Of a stretch of 64,000 nt of DNA, positions 1-12,993 are shown piece after piece (position 1 is the first letter of the stretch; every line of letters starts with the position of its first letter). Below the pieces are notes generated by a model. The model saw only the letters and a list, made by a program, of their open reading frames with translations. It made no database searches and was not told the origin of the DNA. This stretch comes from Adineta steineri. Lineage: Eukaryota; Rotifera; Eurotatoria; Adinetida; Adinetidae. The position numbers were made by a program, and so were the translations under genes. The stretch covers positions 809,283 through 873,282 of the forward strand of contig CAJNOI010000015.1 in NCBI GenBank assembly GCA_905250115.1, read 5' to 3'.

Positions 1-48
1 AAAATTCATAAGTAATGTAGTCCTTAATGGATATAATAAAATAAATAA

Positions 49-1297
49 TTACATAGTTAATGATATATCTTCTTGTGTTGATAATTTTGAACTATATTCA
101 TTTTTTATTTTTATACTACTAGCAACTGTTTGTATTTGTGGATCAGTATTTGATGTTGTTTGATATAATGATCCAACATCATAACTATCATGTTCAGTTA
201 ATACGGCAATAAGACGATAAAATTGTAAAAATAGAATAATACCATTTTTACATGTAAAAAATAATGTTGAATAACTATGAACATCAAATTTAATCACAGC
301 AACAAGACGTAAAGCTAATTGTGTTGCTGAACAACTCATTAAATTTAATTCATATAAATACCATGCATCATTTTCAAATAAACGTTGCATTGGATACAAA
401 AGAAACATTCCTCGACGACGACGTTTCTTTGCACTATTACGAAAACTATCTGAATGTGTTGAACGATTATTTTTACCAGCTGCTGACATATTTGTAGCAA
501 ATTGTAATAATGACCATGATAAAACAATTAATGTTGCAAATAACATACGTTGTGAAGCAAGAACATGATCTTCATTAAATATTGTTAATAAATCAACAAT
601 ATCCGATGCAATTGACATATAAACTAGAAGAAGTTGAGATAAATTTGAACGACTTGTTATACCTTTTGGTAATACCCAACGACCAATAACAATTAGAAGA
701 AGAAGTGATAATTCAAGACCCATAATTTTCGTATCTAAATTAACATTCATTTGAAACTAAATAAACAGAAATATATTTCTAAAAAAAACAAAAAAGGAGT
801 TTTTATTTTCTACCGTTGTCTTTAAAACATTATATGGTAGTGCATGACTATAATCAAATTCATCATTACCCATGCGAAGTATCAATTGATCGAATGGTGC
901 TGTATTTGTAATATTATTATTTTGATTAAAACTTAATCGTCGATGAGCAACACGACGCATTTCAAGTAACCATAAAGATGGCATCGATGTAAGAATAAAA
1001 ATAAGAAATGAAGGTGAAAACCTAATATAATAAAAATATCAAAACTATATTATATTACTTAGTAATCAATGTCTATTACCATTTTGGTTCAAGTCCTTGT
1101 CGTTCAATAATTGTAACAACAAGTTCAATTAATATAAAAATTGTTCCACATAAATTAAGTAAACACCAATAATCTTTAATATCATCATAAAGAAAATATG
1201 TTGCTATTATATTGTGTATACAAAATGTAAGACGTACAATAGTTGCTTGAAGAATATTAAACGATTGACAAATACGGTAATGTATAGCAGCAAGCAT
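49..1297 (-). CDS. TMEM26: TMEM26-like multi-pass membrane protein, three exons
   Basis: Coding exons are 1297-1080, 1021-814 and 756-49. Both introns are GT..AG and keep frame, giving about 377 aa, close to vertebrate TMEM26. The match rests on order and motifs. An exon-1 helix ends in EPKW and joins WFSPSFLIFIL, followed by MPSLWLLEMRR. Exon 3 carries IVIGRWVLPKG, then NLSQLLLVYMSIASDIVDLL, a WSLLQF helix and a helix around CKNGIILFLQFYRL. These blocks are characteristic of TMEM26, a plasma-membrane protein of poorly known function. A basic KKRRRR stretch lies in the cytoplasmic loop between late helices. The start is the first ATG of exon 1. The gene is head to head with the CATSPER2 gene, about 1 kb apart. 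The family is fairly sure; the role is not known. Confidence 0.85.
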
Positions 1298-2339
1298 TAT
1301 ACGTTTTTTTATCTAAGATCTTTTTAAGTAAATGTCAATAATTATTATTCACAGGTTATTTGGAATTATATTATAAAATAGAGGAGAAAAAAAAAGAAAA
1401 GAAATTACTGTTTCTATTCATCGGTTCTTTTTTTTCTTGGTCTCGACAAGTGTTAACTGATTTGATGATGTTATTGTCATTGCTTATGACAATTGACGGC
1501 AGAAAATAAGAATAACATAGAAACGATTGAACTTTAACATGATTACAACTATTGATGCGGTGCACTGTTTTTTATTATCAATACCAAATTGATTAAATAG
1601 AAGTGATCTTTATAGAAAGTTTAGAGTACTTGACTATATTTCGATTTTTACAGAAAATAATTAAAGTGATTGTTCTTACACATGTTAATATCAAACGTTT
1701 TCCTAAGAAAAAAAACAGATGTTGATTATTTTTATATCAAATTTCTAGATGAAAACTGAATGTTTGTTTTATAACAAAATTTTTCTTTAGTATAATAATT
1801 CGTATTGTAGTTTTCAATGTTATTCTGACAAGTAGAACGAATAAAAATAGACATTTAGTATTAACGTTTGCCACTTGAAAAAAATTATTCATTATTCGCG
1901 TTTATCTCAAATATTAAACATGAATTTCATTCGACAATGTATCGACTGATAAAAGCAAAAATTCTGGTTATTAAATTGACGTTTACAGATACCACGATCC
2001 TATTGTCCTGTTCTATAAATATTAATTAGGAATAATTTGATAGAATTAATAAACTCATAAAATTTGCCAGACAATCATCTGTTCTGTGTATCTCGTTATG
2101 ATCGAAGTAATTGCATGAGAAAAATAATCAATATAATGCAAATCTAAGATATAAAACAAATATAGAACAATATTTATTTATTCCCATATGGAAATATTGA
2201 TTGCTCTTTGTCTTTTTGAACCTTGATGACAATGTATTATTAATTATAACATTGAATCATGATCAAAAAAAATCTTTCTTAAATTACATTAAATATCAGA
2301 TTATGAAAGCGATAATTAGAATTGCTTTCAATAGAATAC
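1298..2339. other. Intergenic spacer between divergent TMEM26-like and CATSPER2 genes
   Basis: About 1 kb of AT-rich sequence with no convincing ORF. The short minus-strand ORF at 1371-1565 is low complexity and has no recognisable motif. The spacer probably holds both promoters, but no core element could be picked out. Confidence 0.5.
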
Positions 2340-4673
2340 ATGAATACTGATCATATGAAAGTTCTTAATGAAAATGATAAAGATTGTACAAATGAATATA
2401 TTCATCAATGTATATCGATGTTATCATTATCAGATAATAAACAAGAAGATATTAACGATTTATTAGGATTAAGTTCATTAATATCACATCATACAGATTC
2501 GAATGATTTTATCTCATCTGAAAGTCGCTTGATTCATTCGAAATTTCAACATTTATTTCATTTTCTCGTTAATGATATTTCGAATGAATCAATGACACAA
2601 GCATTAGGTGATGAAATATCGAATTTAGATCAAGTTAATGATGCTTTAATAAATCTTAATAGAAATGCAACATTAAAATTTCGAAATTATAAACAATTTC
2701 GTGAACAAGTATATTGCTTATTAATCGAACAAAACAGCTCGAAAATATAGACTTATTTTTAGTTACTTGCATCTTCAAATGAAAAACGTAATATATCTAT
2801 TACATCAGATAATTTAAATAATCGATCGACAAACTCAAGACAATCAACAATGGATTCTAATCTACAACGTTATTTATCGAGGAATGCATTGAAATATCTC
2901 GTTCATTGTTTTATTCATAGTTCATTTTTTAAATGGTTTATTAGTATAGTTATTTGTTTCGATGCTGTAAGTATTAATCTGATTGTTTTGTTGTAATTAA
3001 AATTAATTACAGATTAGTGTTGCTATTACATCAGAATATAATTCACCAAATGATTTACAATCTATTATTTATAATATTGCAGTATTTATAAATCGTTGTA
3101 TTGTATTTATTTATTTATTTGAAATCATATTCAAATGGATTGGTAAATATTTATTTTAATCGTAGAGAGAAATAAAAGAATTTCTTTTAGATAATTTTAC
3201 AAATTTTTGGTATTCAGCTGTGAATATTCTTGAATTTACTCTTACGATTATTTCTTTGATAAATCTAATTAGTGAAATTTATATTGATACAAAAGATAAT
3301 ACAAATTTAGAAATAAATAGAAAATTTCATGCTAGTAATATTAATAATCAAAAATCAACAGATACTTTACAACGTATTCGGTATGTTAGATGATAAACTC
3401 GAAATGAATAGTAGAAGAATCTTATCTTAGTATCTTACGTTAGATGACTTTGTTCGAATGCAAATTCATTCCATATGGAATACTACAATGTATTCCAATT
3501 TGAGCTATCTATTAGCCAAGGATCATTAAGAATGAAATAGAAATATTCCTGTGGACATTAGTACTGCGTGTTTGATGGATACCTTCAAGATAGATTTTTT
3601 TTCTGTTTCTATTCTCTCTAATTTTATACAATGAAATGTCTAAGATACGATTGTATTCTTATATAGGTCTTATGGAACAATATTATCTTTATTACGAACA
3701 TTACGTATGTTACGTATATTACGTATATTAGAAATAGCATTTCGTTTTACACAAGTACGAATTGTTTTTCATGCACTTAGTCGTTCAGTGAAACTTATTT
3801 TTCATGTTGTTCTCTTAACTATTGTACTTATTTATTTTTTTGCACTTATTGGTCTTTATTTAACACAATTTGGATTAAATACAACATCAAATGAAGATAT
3901 GAAAAAGATAAATTTATTATTTGGAACAGGTTTAACTAATAATTAAATGAAGATATTTTGTTATATTTTCATTTATTTTTTAATAGTACCTCGAGCATTT
4001 ATTACAGTCTTTCGTTTATTTACTAAAGATGAATGGTTTGAAATAAAAGAAGAAATGTATTCATTAAAAATTAGTCCATTTATTATTGATCTATATATTG
4101 TTGGTTGGTTATTCTTTGGTGGTTATGTACTAAATCCATTGCTGATCGGAGCCATGGTAAATATGTTCTTCGCGATATTTTCTTTACGAAACAAAACTTC
4201 TGTTATAGGTTGGTACATTCGACGAAACTCGTAAAGAATTAAGTCAAGATATAAAACATATTATATCGAAAACTCGTTTACCTCTTAATGATACAAATCT
4301 AACTAAAAATTCATCATTAACATCGAGTTTTTCTTCGTTTCTTGCACATATTAATTCTACTGATGATGACGATGACGAATTCAATGAATGGATTCGTCTT
4401 ACTTCAGATGAAATTCGTCTACTTGGTAAATGAATAAATTTCTAAATATTATTTAGTTCTTCTTTTATTTTAGTTCAAGATCGTACTGAAACCCAATGGC
4501 CCATCTATACTGTATTTTATTATCTTCAATTACTTGAAATATATTATGAAAATCTAGCTGAACGACAATTATTATTTGATTTCATTTCCATTTATTTATT
4601 ATCATTACATGATAAAGAAAGAAAATTATCTGATCCGCCAATACTTTCATCATCTTCCGAGGATGAGAATTGA
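2340..4673 (+). CDS. CATSPER2: CatSper2 single-domain voltage-gated calcium channel subunit, eight exons
   Basis: Exons are 2340-2708, 2763-2966, 3013-3142, 3191-3380, 3667-3929, 3987-4156, 4209-4425 and 4474-4673. All joins are GT..AG and in frame, giving about 580 aa. CatSper2 is a pore subunit of the sperm-flagellum calcium channel. The protein has six membrane helices. S4 is basic (LRTLRMLRILRILE). The pore loop carries FTKDEW, fitting the TxDxW filter of CatSper pores. After S6, GTFDETRKEL matches the post-S6 helix of CatSper2. The C-terminal block around WPIYTVFYYLQLLE and NLAERQLLFDF matches the CatSper2-specific tail, which separates it from CatSper1, 3 and 4. The start is the first in-frame ATG; a TTG lies 18 nt upstream. 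The 286-nt intron at 3381-3666 is unusually long for this gene. No stop or frameshift is seen. Confidence 0.9.
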
Positions 4674-4721
4674 CACTTTAGTGTTAATTATAGGATAGAA
4701 ATCAATAACAGTTTATTTAAC

Positions 4722-5012
4722 TTAATCATTTTTTTCAAAAATTATTGTTTGAATAATATGTGGTCGTGCATAACCCAAGCGAACAAGTAAATATTCTAAG
4801 GAATGAAAACAAAGAAATACAAAAGAATAAAATCTTTGTTTTTTTTGTTTACGAAAAACGAATAAAAATTCTTCTAAATACATTAATAGAATGAATAATG
4901 TTACTGTTAACATCATTTCTTGATTTTTATATTCATTAAAAAGATGATATAAAGGTGATATTTCTTTAATTTCACATAATTCATACGAAGTTGTATTAGA
5001 TAAATCTGACAT
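4722..5012 (-). CDS. Small two-helix membrane protein, unknown
   Basis: Intronless ORF of 96 codons from an ATG, tail to tail with CATSPER2 and only 48 bp from its stop. The N-terminus is polar and acidic. Hydrophobic segments cover about residues 33-53 (MMLTVTLFILLMYLEEFLFVF) and 62-76 (YSFVFLCFHSLEYLL), separated by a basic RKQKKQR loop, as expected for a small two-helix membrane protein. I do not recognise the family. The AT-rich background makes hydrophobic ORFs common, so this may be chance. In its favour are the balanced composition, the plausible start and the position between real genes. Confidence 0.4.
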   Translation of the reverse strand: MSDLSNTTSYELCEIKEISPLYHLFNEYKNQEMMLTVTLFILLMYLEEFLFVFRKQKKQRFYSFVFLCFHSLEYLLVRLGYARPHIIQTIIFEKND

Positions 5013-6475
5013 TCAATCTGAAAAATTAACTGAATAAGAAATGAAAGAGCGCGTATGAAATATTGATAAGTCTTTTTTCTTTATGCACCGTTGGCAAGTG
5101 TGGTACATAGTTAATATGTCTAATGTGCTACATAAGCCCGGTGTTAACGAAAGAAGCTTTATCTAAATTATAAATATCATGAAATGGGTAGCCGAAAGCA
5201 ACAAAATATATTTCTGTTCTCGTTTGTTTTTTTCTTCTTCTTTCTTTTGTTCTTTGTAATCTTTTATTCAATATTGATTTTAACAAGAAAAACGTGAATG
5301 GGAGAGTAGAGAGTACGATTTTTATTGTACCCAAGAGAACAAACAAGACTTACAGAATAGAAAAGTACAAGGCAATCAGTCGAAGTCATGCTTTGTTTTT
5401 CACCAATCCATAATCATTAATAATCCTCCATATTGATTACTACACATACAGATTTTCAAAAACTAAAACAAAACACAAAATTTCCTTTTTTTTCATTTAA
5501 TTAAGACATAAATGTGTATATAACCTACCACAAATGATACTGCGCCCATTTTGAGACTTTTAATACAATAATTCTTCAGTATTCTCAGATATAAAATTCC
5601 CTATTATCTTATTAACTTTCCAATCGGATAACGATAATGATTTTATGTTTATTGTACAAAAAATCGATAATAAATTTACTCTAGAAAATAACAAAGCATG
5701 TAGATTTAATGAAATTTCAGCCTTTTTTTGAATTTGATGAGAGCTGAAGTCTTTACAACATTAAAGGAATTAGGATACAGTACTTCTTAAGAAATTACTG
5801 ATGACATTATCGATAAGGAGAGAACCGTTTAAAGTTTTTACTGTCAAATTTTCTCTATAATATATTTCTTTAGAATACACTTGATAAAACGTGGATGTCT
5901 TGAATATATAAATATCTTCTATTCGAAATGTTAGTAAAAATAAAAACTATCAACTTTATATAATATTTAACTAAATCATTGAATATGCATTTTGAACGGA
6001 GATATTGAAGGTTACAGTTATAGATTTCGATTGCAATACAAAGAAAATATATACAGTTCTTCATTACGTTTCAAACAAAACTTTTTTCAAGATCAATATT
6101 ACAAAGATTTTTCTCTTTCTTATTTTAGTTCATCAATAATTTACATTTTAGCCAACATATGATTTCACAGCTGACTATGAGAATCAAATAAATAGATAAT
6201 AGAACTGAATTTATCTTATCTGGACTACATTTCTTTCATAGTCAACCATATGATATCACAGCTGACTATGAGAATCAAAATATAGACAATAAAACTGAAT
6301 CTATTCTGTTTGTACTACATTTTTCTCATAGTCATCCATATGATTAGACCACCCTCTTTCTCGATGTATTTTAATTCTAATTATTTCTATTGGTACATAT
6401 ATCATCCATAAGAAAAACAATTCATTGAATTCTTTCAATCCGTCCGATTTGAAATAGAGTCTTCTTCATCTATAA
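5013..6475. other. Intergenic region upstream of RECQL
   Basis: About 1.4 kb of AT-rich sequence. Apart from the 91-bp tandem repeat at 6151-6345 no feature stands out. The minus ORFs at 5128-5346 and 5870-6064 are low complexity and have no motif. Confidence 0.5.
6151..6345. repeat. 91-bp tandem repeat, about 2.1 copies
   Basis: The segment CTGACTATGAGAATC recurs at 6171 and 6262, a 91-bp period. Similarity extends over the whole unit, and a partial third copy (TCATCCATATGATT) follows at about 6332. Each unit pairs a CATAGTCA with a downstream TGACTATG about 22 nt away, so the repeat junction can form a hairpin. It lies 130-320 bp upstream of the RECQL start. Confidence 0.75.
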
Positions 6476-9246
<2,771 letters not shown>

Positions 9247-9351
9247 AAATATGTATTCACTTTTTGTTTGTTAGTCAAAGTTTATTCTGTTTATTTTCTA
9301 CAATGTCAGATGAATATGAATTCAATTCTATTTAAAAAAAAAGATTATATT

Positions 9352-9363
9352 TAGACTTTTCAG
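9352..9363 (+). promoter_or_regulatory. Candidate trans-splice acceptor at the start of the beta-propeller gene
   Basis: A pyrimidine-rich stretch ending TTTTCAG lies directly against the ATG at 9364, only 117 bp after the RECQL stop. Rotifers use spliced-leader trans-splicing, so an acceptor here would fit a trans-spliced or operon-like transcript. It could also be the end of an intron in the 5' UTR. Confidence 0.35.
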
Positions 9364-10568
9364 ATGCCTATTGCAATGACTTTCGATTTATTATCAAATA
9401 ATAATCAACAAGATCTATGTGAACATAAAAATAAATTTGAAAAAAATATGGAAATTAAATTAACTAAATCACCATTATCAAATGGTACAAATCGACAATT
9501 AACATCTATACTTCGAACACCACCACCAGTCAAGCCACGTTCACGTTCAACAATAAATCGTGTAACACGTAAAATTAATTTAGAACAATTAAGTCGTTAT
9601 TCAACAACACGTCAATGTACTTTACCTGATGTTGAAGATGAAAAATGGTTAGCAATAGCTTCATCAAATGAATACATATTAGTTGGTGGTGGAAGTTCAA
9701 GTTCATTACGACTTTTCGATATACAAGGCAATGAAAAACGTGTAATCGATATAAAAACATTTGCTGCATTTGATTTAGCATGGTCAAGTACATTAAATGC
9801 TTTTTTAATTGCTGGTTATGATCGTTTACAAATGTACAATGTAGAAAAAGATGAATTAACATCAATAGATAATATTAATGTAGCCAATAAAAAAGATAAT
9901 TATTTTTGGTCAATTACTTGTCATAAGTTAGTATATTGATTTTCTTCTTTTTTTCTTTGTTAAGTTATTAACTCAATAGAGATCATTGTTTGATTAAATT
10001 AGCTCTATATATTCTTTTCTTGTATTTAAGTAATGAACTATTTGTTGTTTTATCCGATGGTCTTGAATCTATATGGCGTTTATCATTACCAAATTTTGAA
10101 CGTATTCAAACATTATCTGGTAGTGAAATACGTGAAACGAATGTAGATGATCGAATATCATGTATACGTACAAATGGTTATTCAATTGGTATGACATTAC
10201 GACAACGTAAAACATATCAATGGCGTGTAGATTTATTTGATTATACTACAATGACACGTACTCATCGTGGTTTAACAATTGGTTGTGGTATTGGTGCATT
10301 TAATTTTATGGAACGTTGTATGTTAGCAGCTATTGATGATCATCAATGGTTAATTATAGGTGGATATAAAGTTACACCAAATGCCTTAACATTAATGGAT
10401 GATCGAACCGGTGAAGTAAAACAAGTTGAACGACATAATAATGATCGACAAGATGAATTTATATCAAATATTTGTACTAGTGAAAATAGTAAACAACAAC
10501 AGATACTAACTATGATTGTTATGAATAATGCAACTGGTGAACATCAGATGCATGTTGTAGAACAATAA
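9364..10568 (+). CDS. Beta-propeller-like (WD40-type) protein, two exons, unknown function
   Basis: Exons are 9364-9926 and 10031-10568, giving about 366 aa; the join HK/NNELFVVLS restores frame. The first 80 residues are polar and contain SILRTPPPVKPRSRS, a proline/arginine-rich linker that could bind partners. The rest reads as repeated beta-blade units: WLAIASSNEYILVGGG, LRLFDIQG, FDLAWSSTLNAFLIAGYDRLQMYNV, LFVVLSDGLESIWRL and HQWLIIGGYK. These resemble degenerate WD40 or other propeller blades, but canonical GH/WD pairs are mostly missing. I do not recognise an orthologue. The gene follows RECQL closely on the same strand, and an AATAAA lies about 85 bp after its stop, near 10653. Confidence 0.75.
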
Positions 10569-10862
10569 TAAGTTTAGGATTATTTAGGTTTTTTTTTCTG
10601 TTATAAATACCGTTTTTATCCCGTTATATATTTTTTTTACACGATCTTGTTTAATAAAAACTGTTAAATCGATTACAAAATATATACAATTTCTTTCTAT
10701 AGATTTTTCTAAAATATTCGATAAATATAAATCAAACAAAAAGAATATTCTGATTCGATCATAATATGAATCATTATTCTTATTGACTTTCGTTATGCAT
10801 CAATAACTATCATGTATATACATTTGCATACAAACACACACACACTATTTTCAATATAAATC

Positions 10863-11351
10863 ATGAATGACAAGGATCAACAGCAAGAATTAAGTAGTGA
10901 TCGTCGTGCGGAATATGAAGAAGCATTTATATTATTTGATAAAGATTGTGATGGTTTAATAAATTCATCTGAATTACCATTACTTTTACGTAGTCTTGGT
11001 CAATCAATAAATGATAATGAAATACCAAATGTCCTTCGAGAATCTAATCTTGATCCACGTGGTAAATTTACATCATTAGATTTTATTAATTTAATTGAAC
11101 GACGAACAAATGCACTCGGTACAGATACATTTGGAAGTGAACAAGATGTTCGTGATGCATTTCGTATGGTACTTGATCCGAAAGGAACAGGTACAGTTCC
11201 TGTCGATGAAGTTATGAATCTTTTACAAGTTTTTGGTGATGGAGGACAATTATCACAACAACAAATATGGGAATTATTAGGTACAGCTGATAAAAATAAT
11301 ACAGGACAAATTAATTATGAAGAACTTATTAAAGCATTAACTTCTAGTTAA
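10863..11351 (+). CDS. Calmodulin-like EF-hand calcium-binding protein
   Basis: Intronless, 162 aa, in the calmodulin/troponin-C size class. There are four EF-hand positions. Loop 1 at about residues 26-37 (DKDCDGLINSSE), loop 3 at 105-116 (DPKGTGTVPVDE) and loop 4 at 143-154 (DKNNTGQINYEE) keep the acidic residues at positions 1 and 12. Loop 2 near residues 61-74 (SNLDPRGKFTSLDF) has lost them and probably does not bind calcium. It is too diverged to be calmodulin itself and could be a calmodulin-like or light-chain-like sensor. The start ATG follows a CA-repeat stretch at about 10834-10846. It is convergent with the cytosine deaminase gene, with 152 bp between stops. Confidence 0.85.
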   Translation: MNDKDQQQELSSDRRAEYEEAFILFDKDCDGLINSSELPLLLRSLGQSINDNEIPNVLRESNLDPRGKFTSLDFINLIERRTNALGTDTFGSEQDVRDAFRMVLDPKGTGTVPVDEVMNLLQVFGDGGQLSQQQIWELLGTADKNNTGQINYEELIKALTSS

Positions 11352-11503
11352 TAATATTTAAGATTAAAATAAAATCGTCTAAATTGATTATATCTAACGA
11401 TATTAAATTTATTCACAAATATAATGAAAAAGCTTTGCATATATCAATATACTTTTATTTAAATAAATATAATCCGTTTCTTTTCTTTGTCTTTACTCCC
11501 ATG

Positions 11504-12076
11504 TTATTCACGACCAATATCTTCATACCAAGTAGAATGATTCTTATTAATATAATCTTGAAGAAGATCGTAACATTCTTTCGAATCGAGTACATCAATA
11601 TGTACATGATTTGCTTGAAGGAGAGTTTCATCACCAACAAATGTTTTATTTTCACCAATAACAACTCGTGGAATACCATAAAGACGAATAGCACCTGAAC
11701 ACATTGCACATGGAGAAAGTGTTGTATAGATTGTGCATTCTTTATAAAATGCTGCTGTTTGTCGTCCAGCTGATTCAAGACAATCCATTTCAGCATGTAA
11801 AATAACTGAACTACGTTGAATACGACGATTATGTCCACGAGCAATTATTTGACCATTTCGAACGAGAACACATCCAATTGGTATACCACCTTCATTAAGA
11901 CCAGCACGAGCTTCAGCTAAGGCTTCAGTCATAAATGGTGCATGAACAACGGGTGATACATGAGAAGTTGATAAGTGTCGACTTGCTAAGGTTGAATTAG
12001 CACGAGATGTTTTACGTGTGGGTATAATAGAACTTTCTTCAAGAGGTGATGAACCGGCAAAGAGCGCGTTAGCCAT
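11504..12076 (-). CDS. Cytosine deaminase of the fungal FCY1 type (CDA superfamily)
   Basis: Intronless ORF of 190 aa. Cytosine deaminase converts cytosine to uracil in pyrimidine salvage. The zinc and catalytic motifs are intact: HAE with His94 and Glu96, and PCAMC with Cys123 and Cys126. Flanking blocks GGIPIGCVLV, GHNRRIQ, YTTLSPC, YGIPRVVIGEN and the C-terminal TWYEDIGRE are characteristic of yeast-type FCY1 rather than of tRNA adenosine deaminases or cytidine deaminase. About 45 extra residues at the N-terminus are serine/threonine-rich and could be an added targeting or disordered segment. Animals normally lack this enzyme, and the lack of introns in an intron-rich neighbourhood supports horizontal acquisition from a fungus or bacterium. 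Genes on both sides are animal-like, so contamination is unlikely. Confidence 0.9.
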   Translation of the reverse strand: MANALFAGSSPLEESSIIPTRKTSRANSTLASRHLSTSHVSPVVHAPFMTEALAEARAGLNEGGIPIGCVLVRNGQIIARGHNRRIQRSSVILHAEMDCLESAGRQTAAFYKECTIYTTLSPCAMCSGAIRLYGIPRVVIGENKTFVGDETLLQANHVHIDVLDSKECYDLLQDYINKNHSTWYEDIGRE

Positions 12077-12993
12077 TATTAGATTGTAAGAGATGAAAAG
12101 ACTGATAAATAATATGCCTTATAAACATTATTTTTATCTATAGATAAGTAAATAAAGAGAGATAGTCACGTTATACACACATAGGCGAACCAATAGATAA
12201 TTTTTCGTCTTCTGCGCCTTATCAAATAGAATCTTATGATATTCTATAGACATATGTTGATACTAGTTAAATAATTGATAAATCAAAACGTCAAAAAATA
12301 TTTTAGACTTTTGCAGAGTATAAAGATGACATAAAAATCCTTAACAACAACGATCAAATTACAACAATTTCATAAAATTATTTATTACATCTCTCATATT
12401 TTTGCACGACACAGACAAAAAAGAAAGAGAAATGTCATATACAATCATCAGTATTTGTGCGCGAGAAACCTGTCATAAATTTGATGTTAAATGATTTTTT
12501 TTTAATATTAAAAATCATGAGTAATTCAAAAGAATCGTCAATTAAATGACATTCATAGGATATTTTATGAAAATTATTATAATTTCATTTCGATATTTTA
12601 TACATAATTGGTTTGAGAAGATAAAAAATCTTCTTTAAGTTTTTAAACTGTCTTCAAATATATCCTGCGGGGATGCTTTCTATGTTTTAAATTTATATTT
12701 TAAATATAAGAAAGAACAAACGGGGTAAATGAGCGAATGAAAACAGTTTTTTTTTGTATTATTTACTTTGCTCGATTGTTGCCGAGAGAGTGCAGAAAGC
12801 AATAAGAGTGAAAGAATATATATGTTTGTCTGTGTGAGTATGACAATTAAATAGCTTGGTTAGTTTATGTTTTTGAGACAACTAAGAACGTTTAATAATT
12901 TTTTCTTATGAACGGTAAGATAGTTATAATAAAATTTCTAACAAAAAATACTAATTAAAATTATATGTTAATATAGAAAAAGCGACTCGTCGA
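12077..12993. other. Intergenic spacer, divergent promoters
   Basis: About 0.9 kb between the deaminase and ankyrin genes with no supported ORF. A stretch ending ATATAG at about 12975, shortly before the ankyrin ATG, could be a cis- or trans-splice acceptor. Confidence 0.4.

Noticed and set aside
2322-2339. Upstream start for CATSPER2
   Set aside because: The codon is TTG; the first in-frame ATG is at 2340.
5128-5346. Minus ORF with a basic stretch
   Set aside because: Low-complexity lysine/arginine/threonine run with no family match. Its surroundings look noncoding.
11384-11844. ORFs on both strands overlapping the cytosine deaminase
   Set aside because: They are frame shadows of the deaminase, whose catalytic motifs are intact in its own frame.
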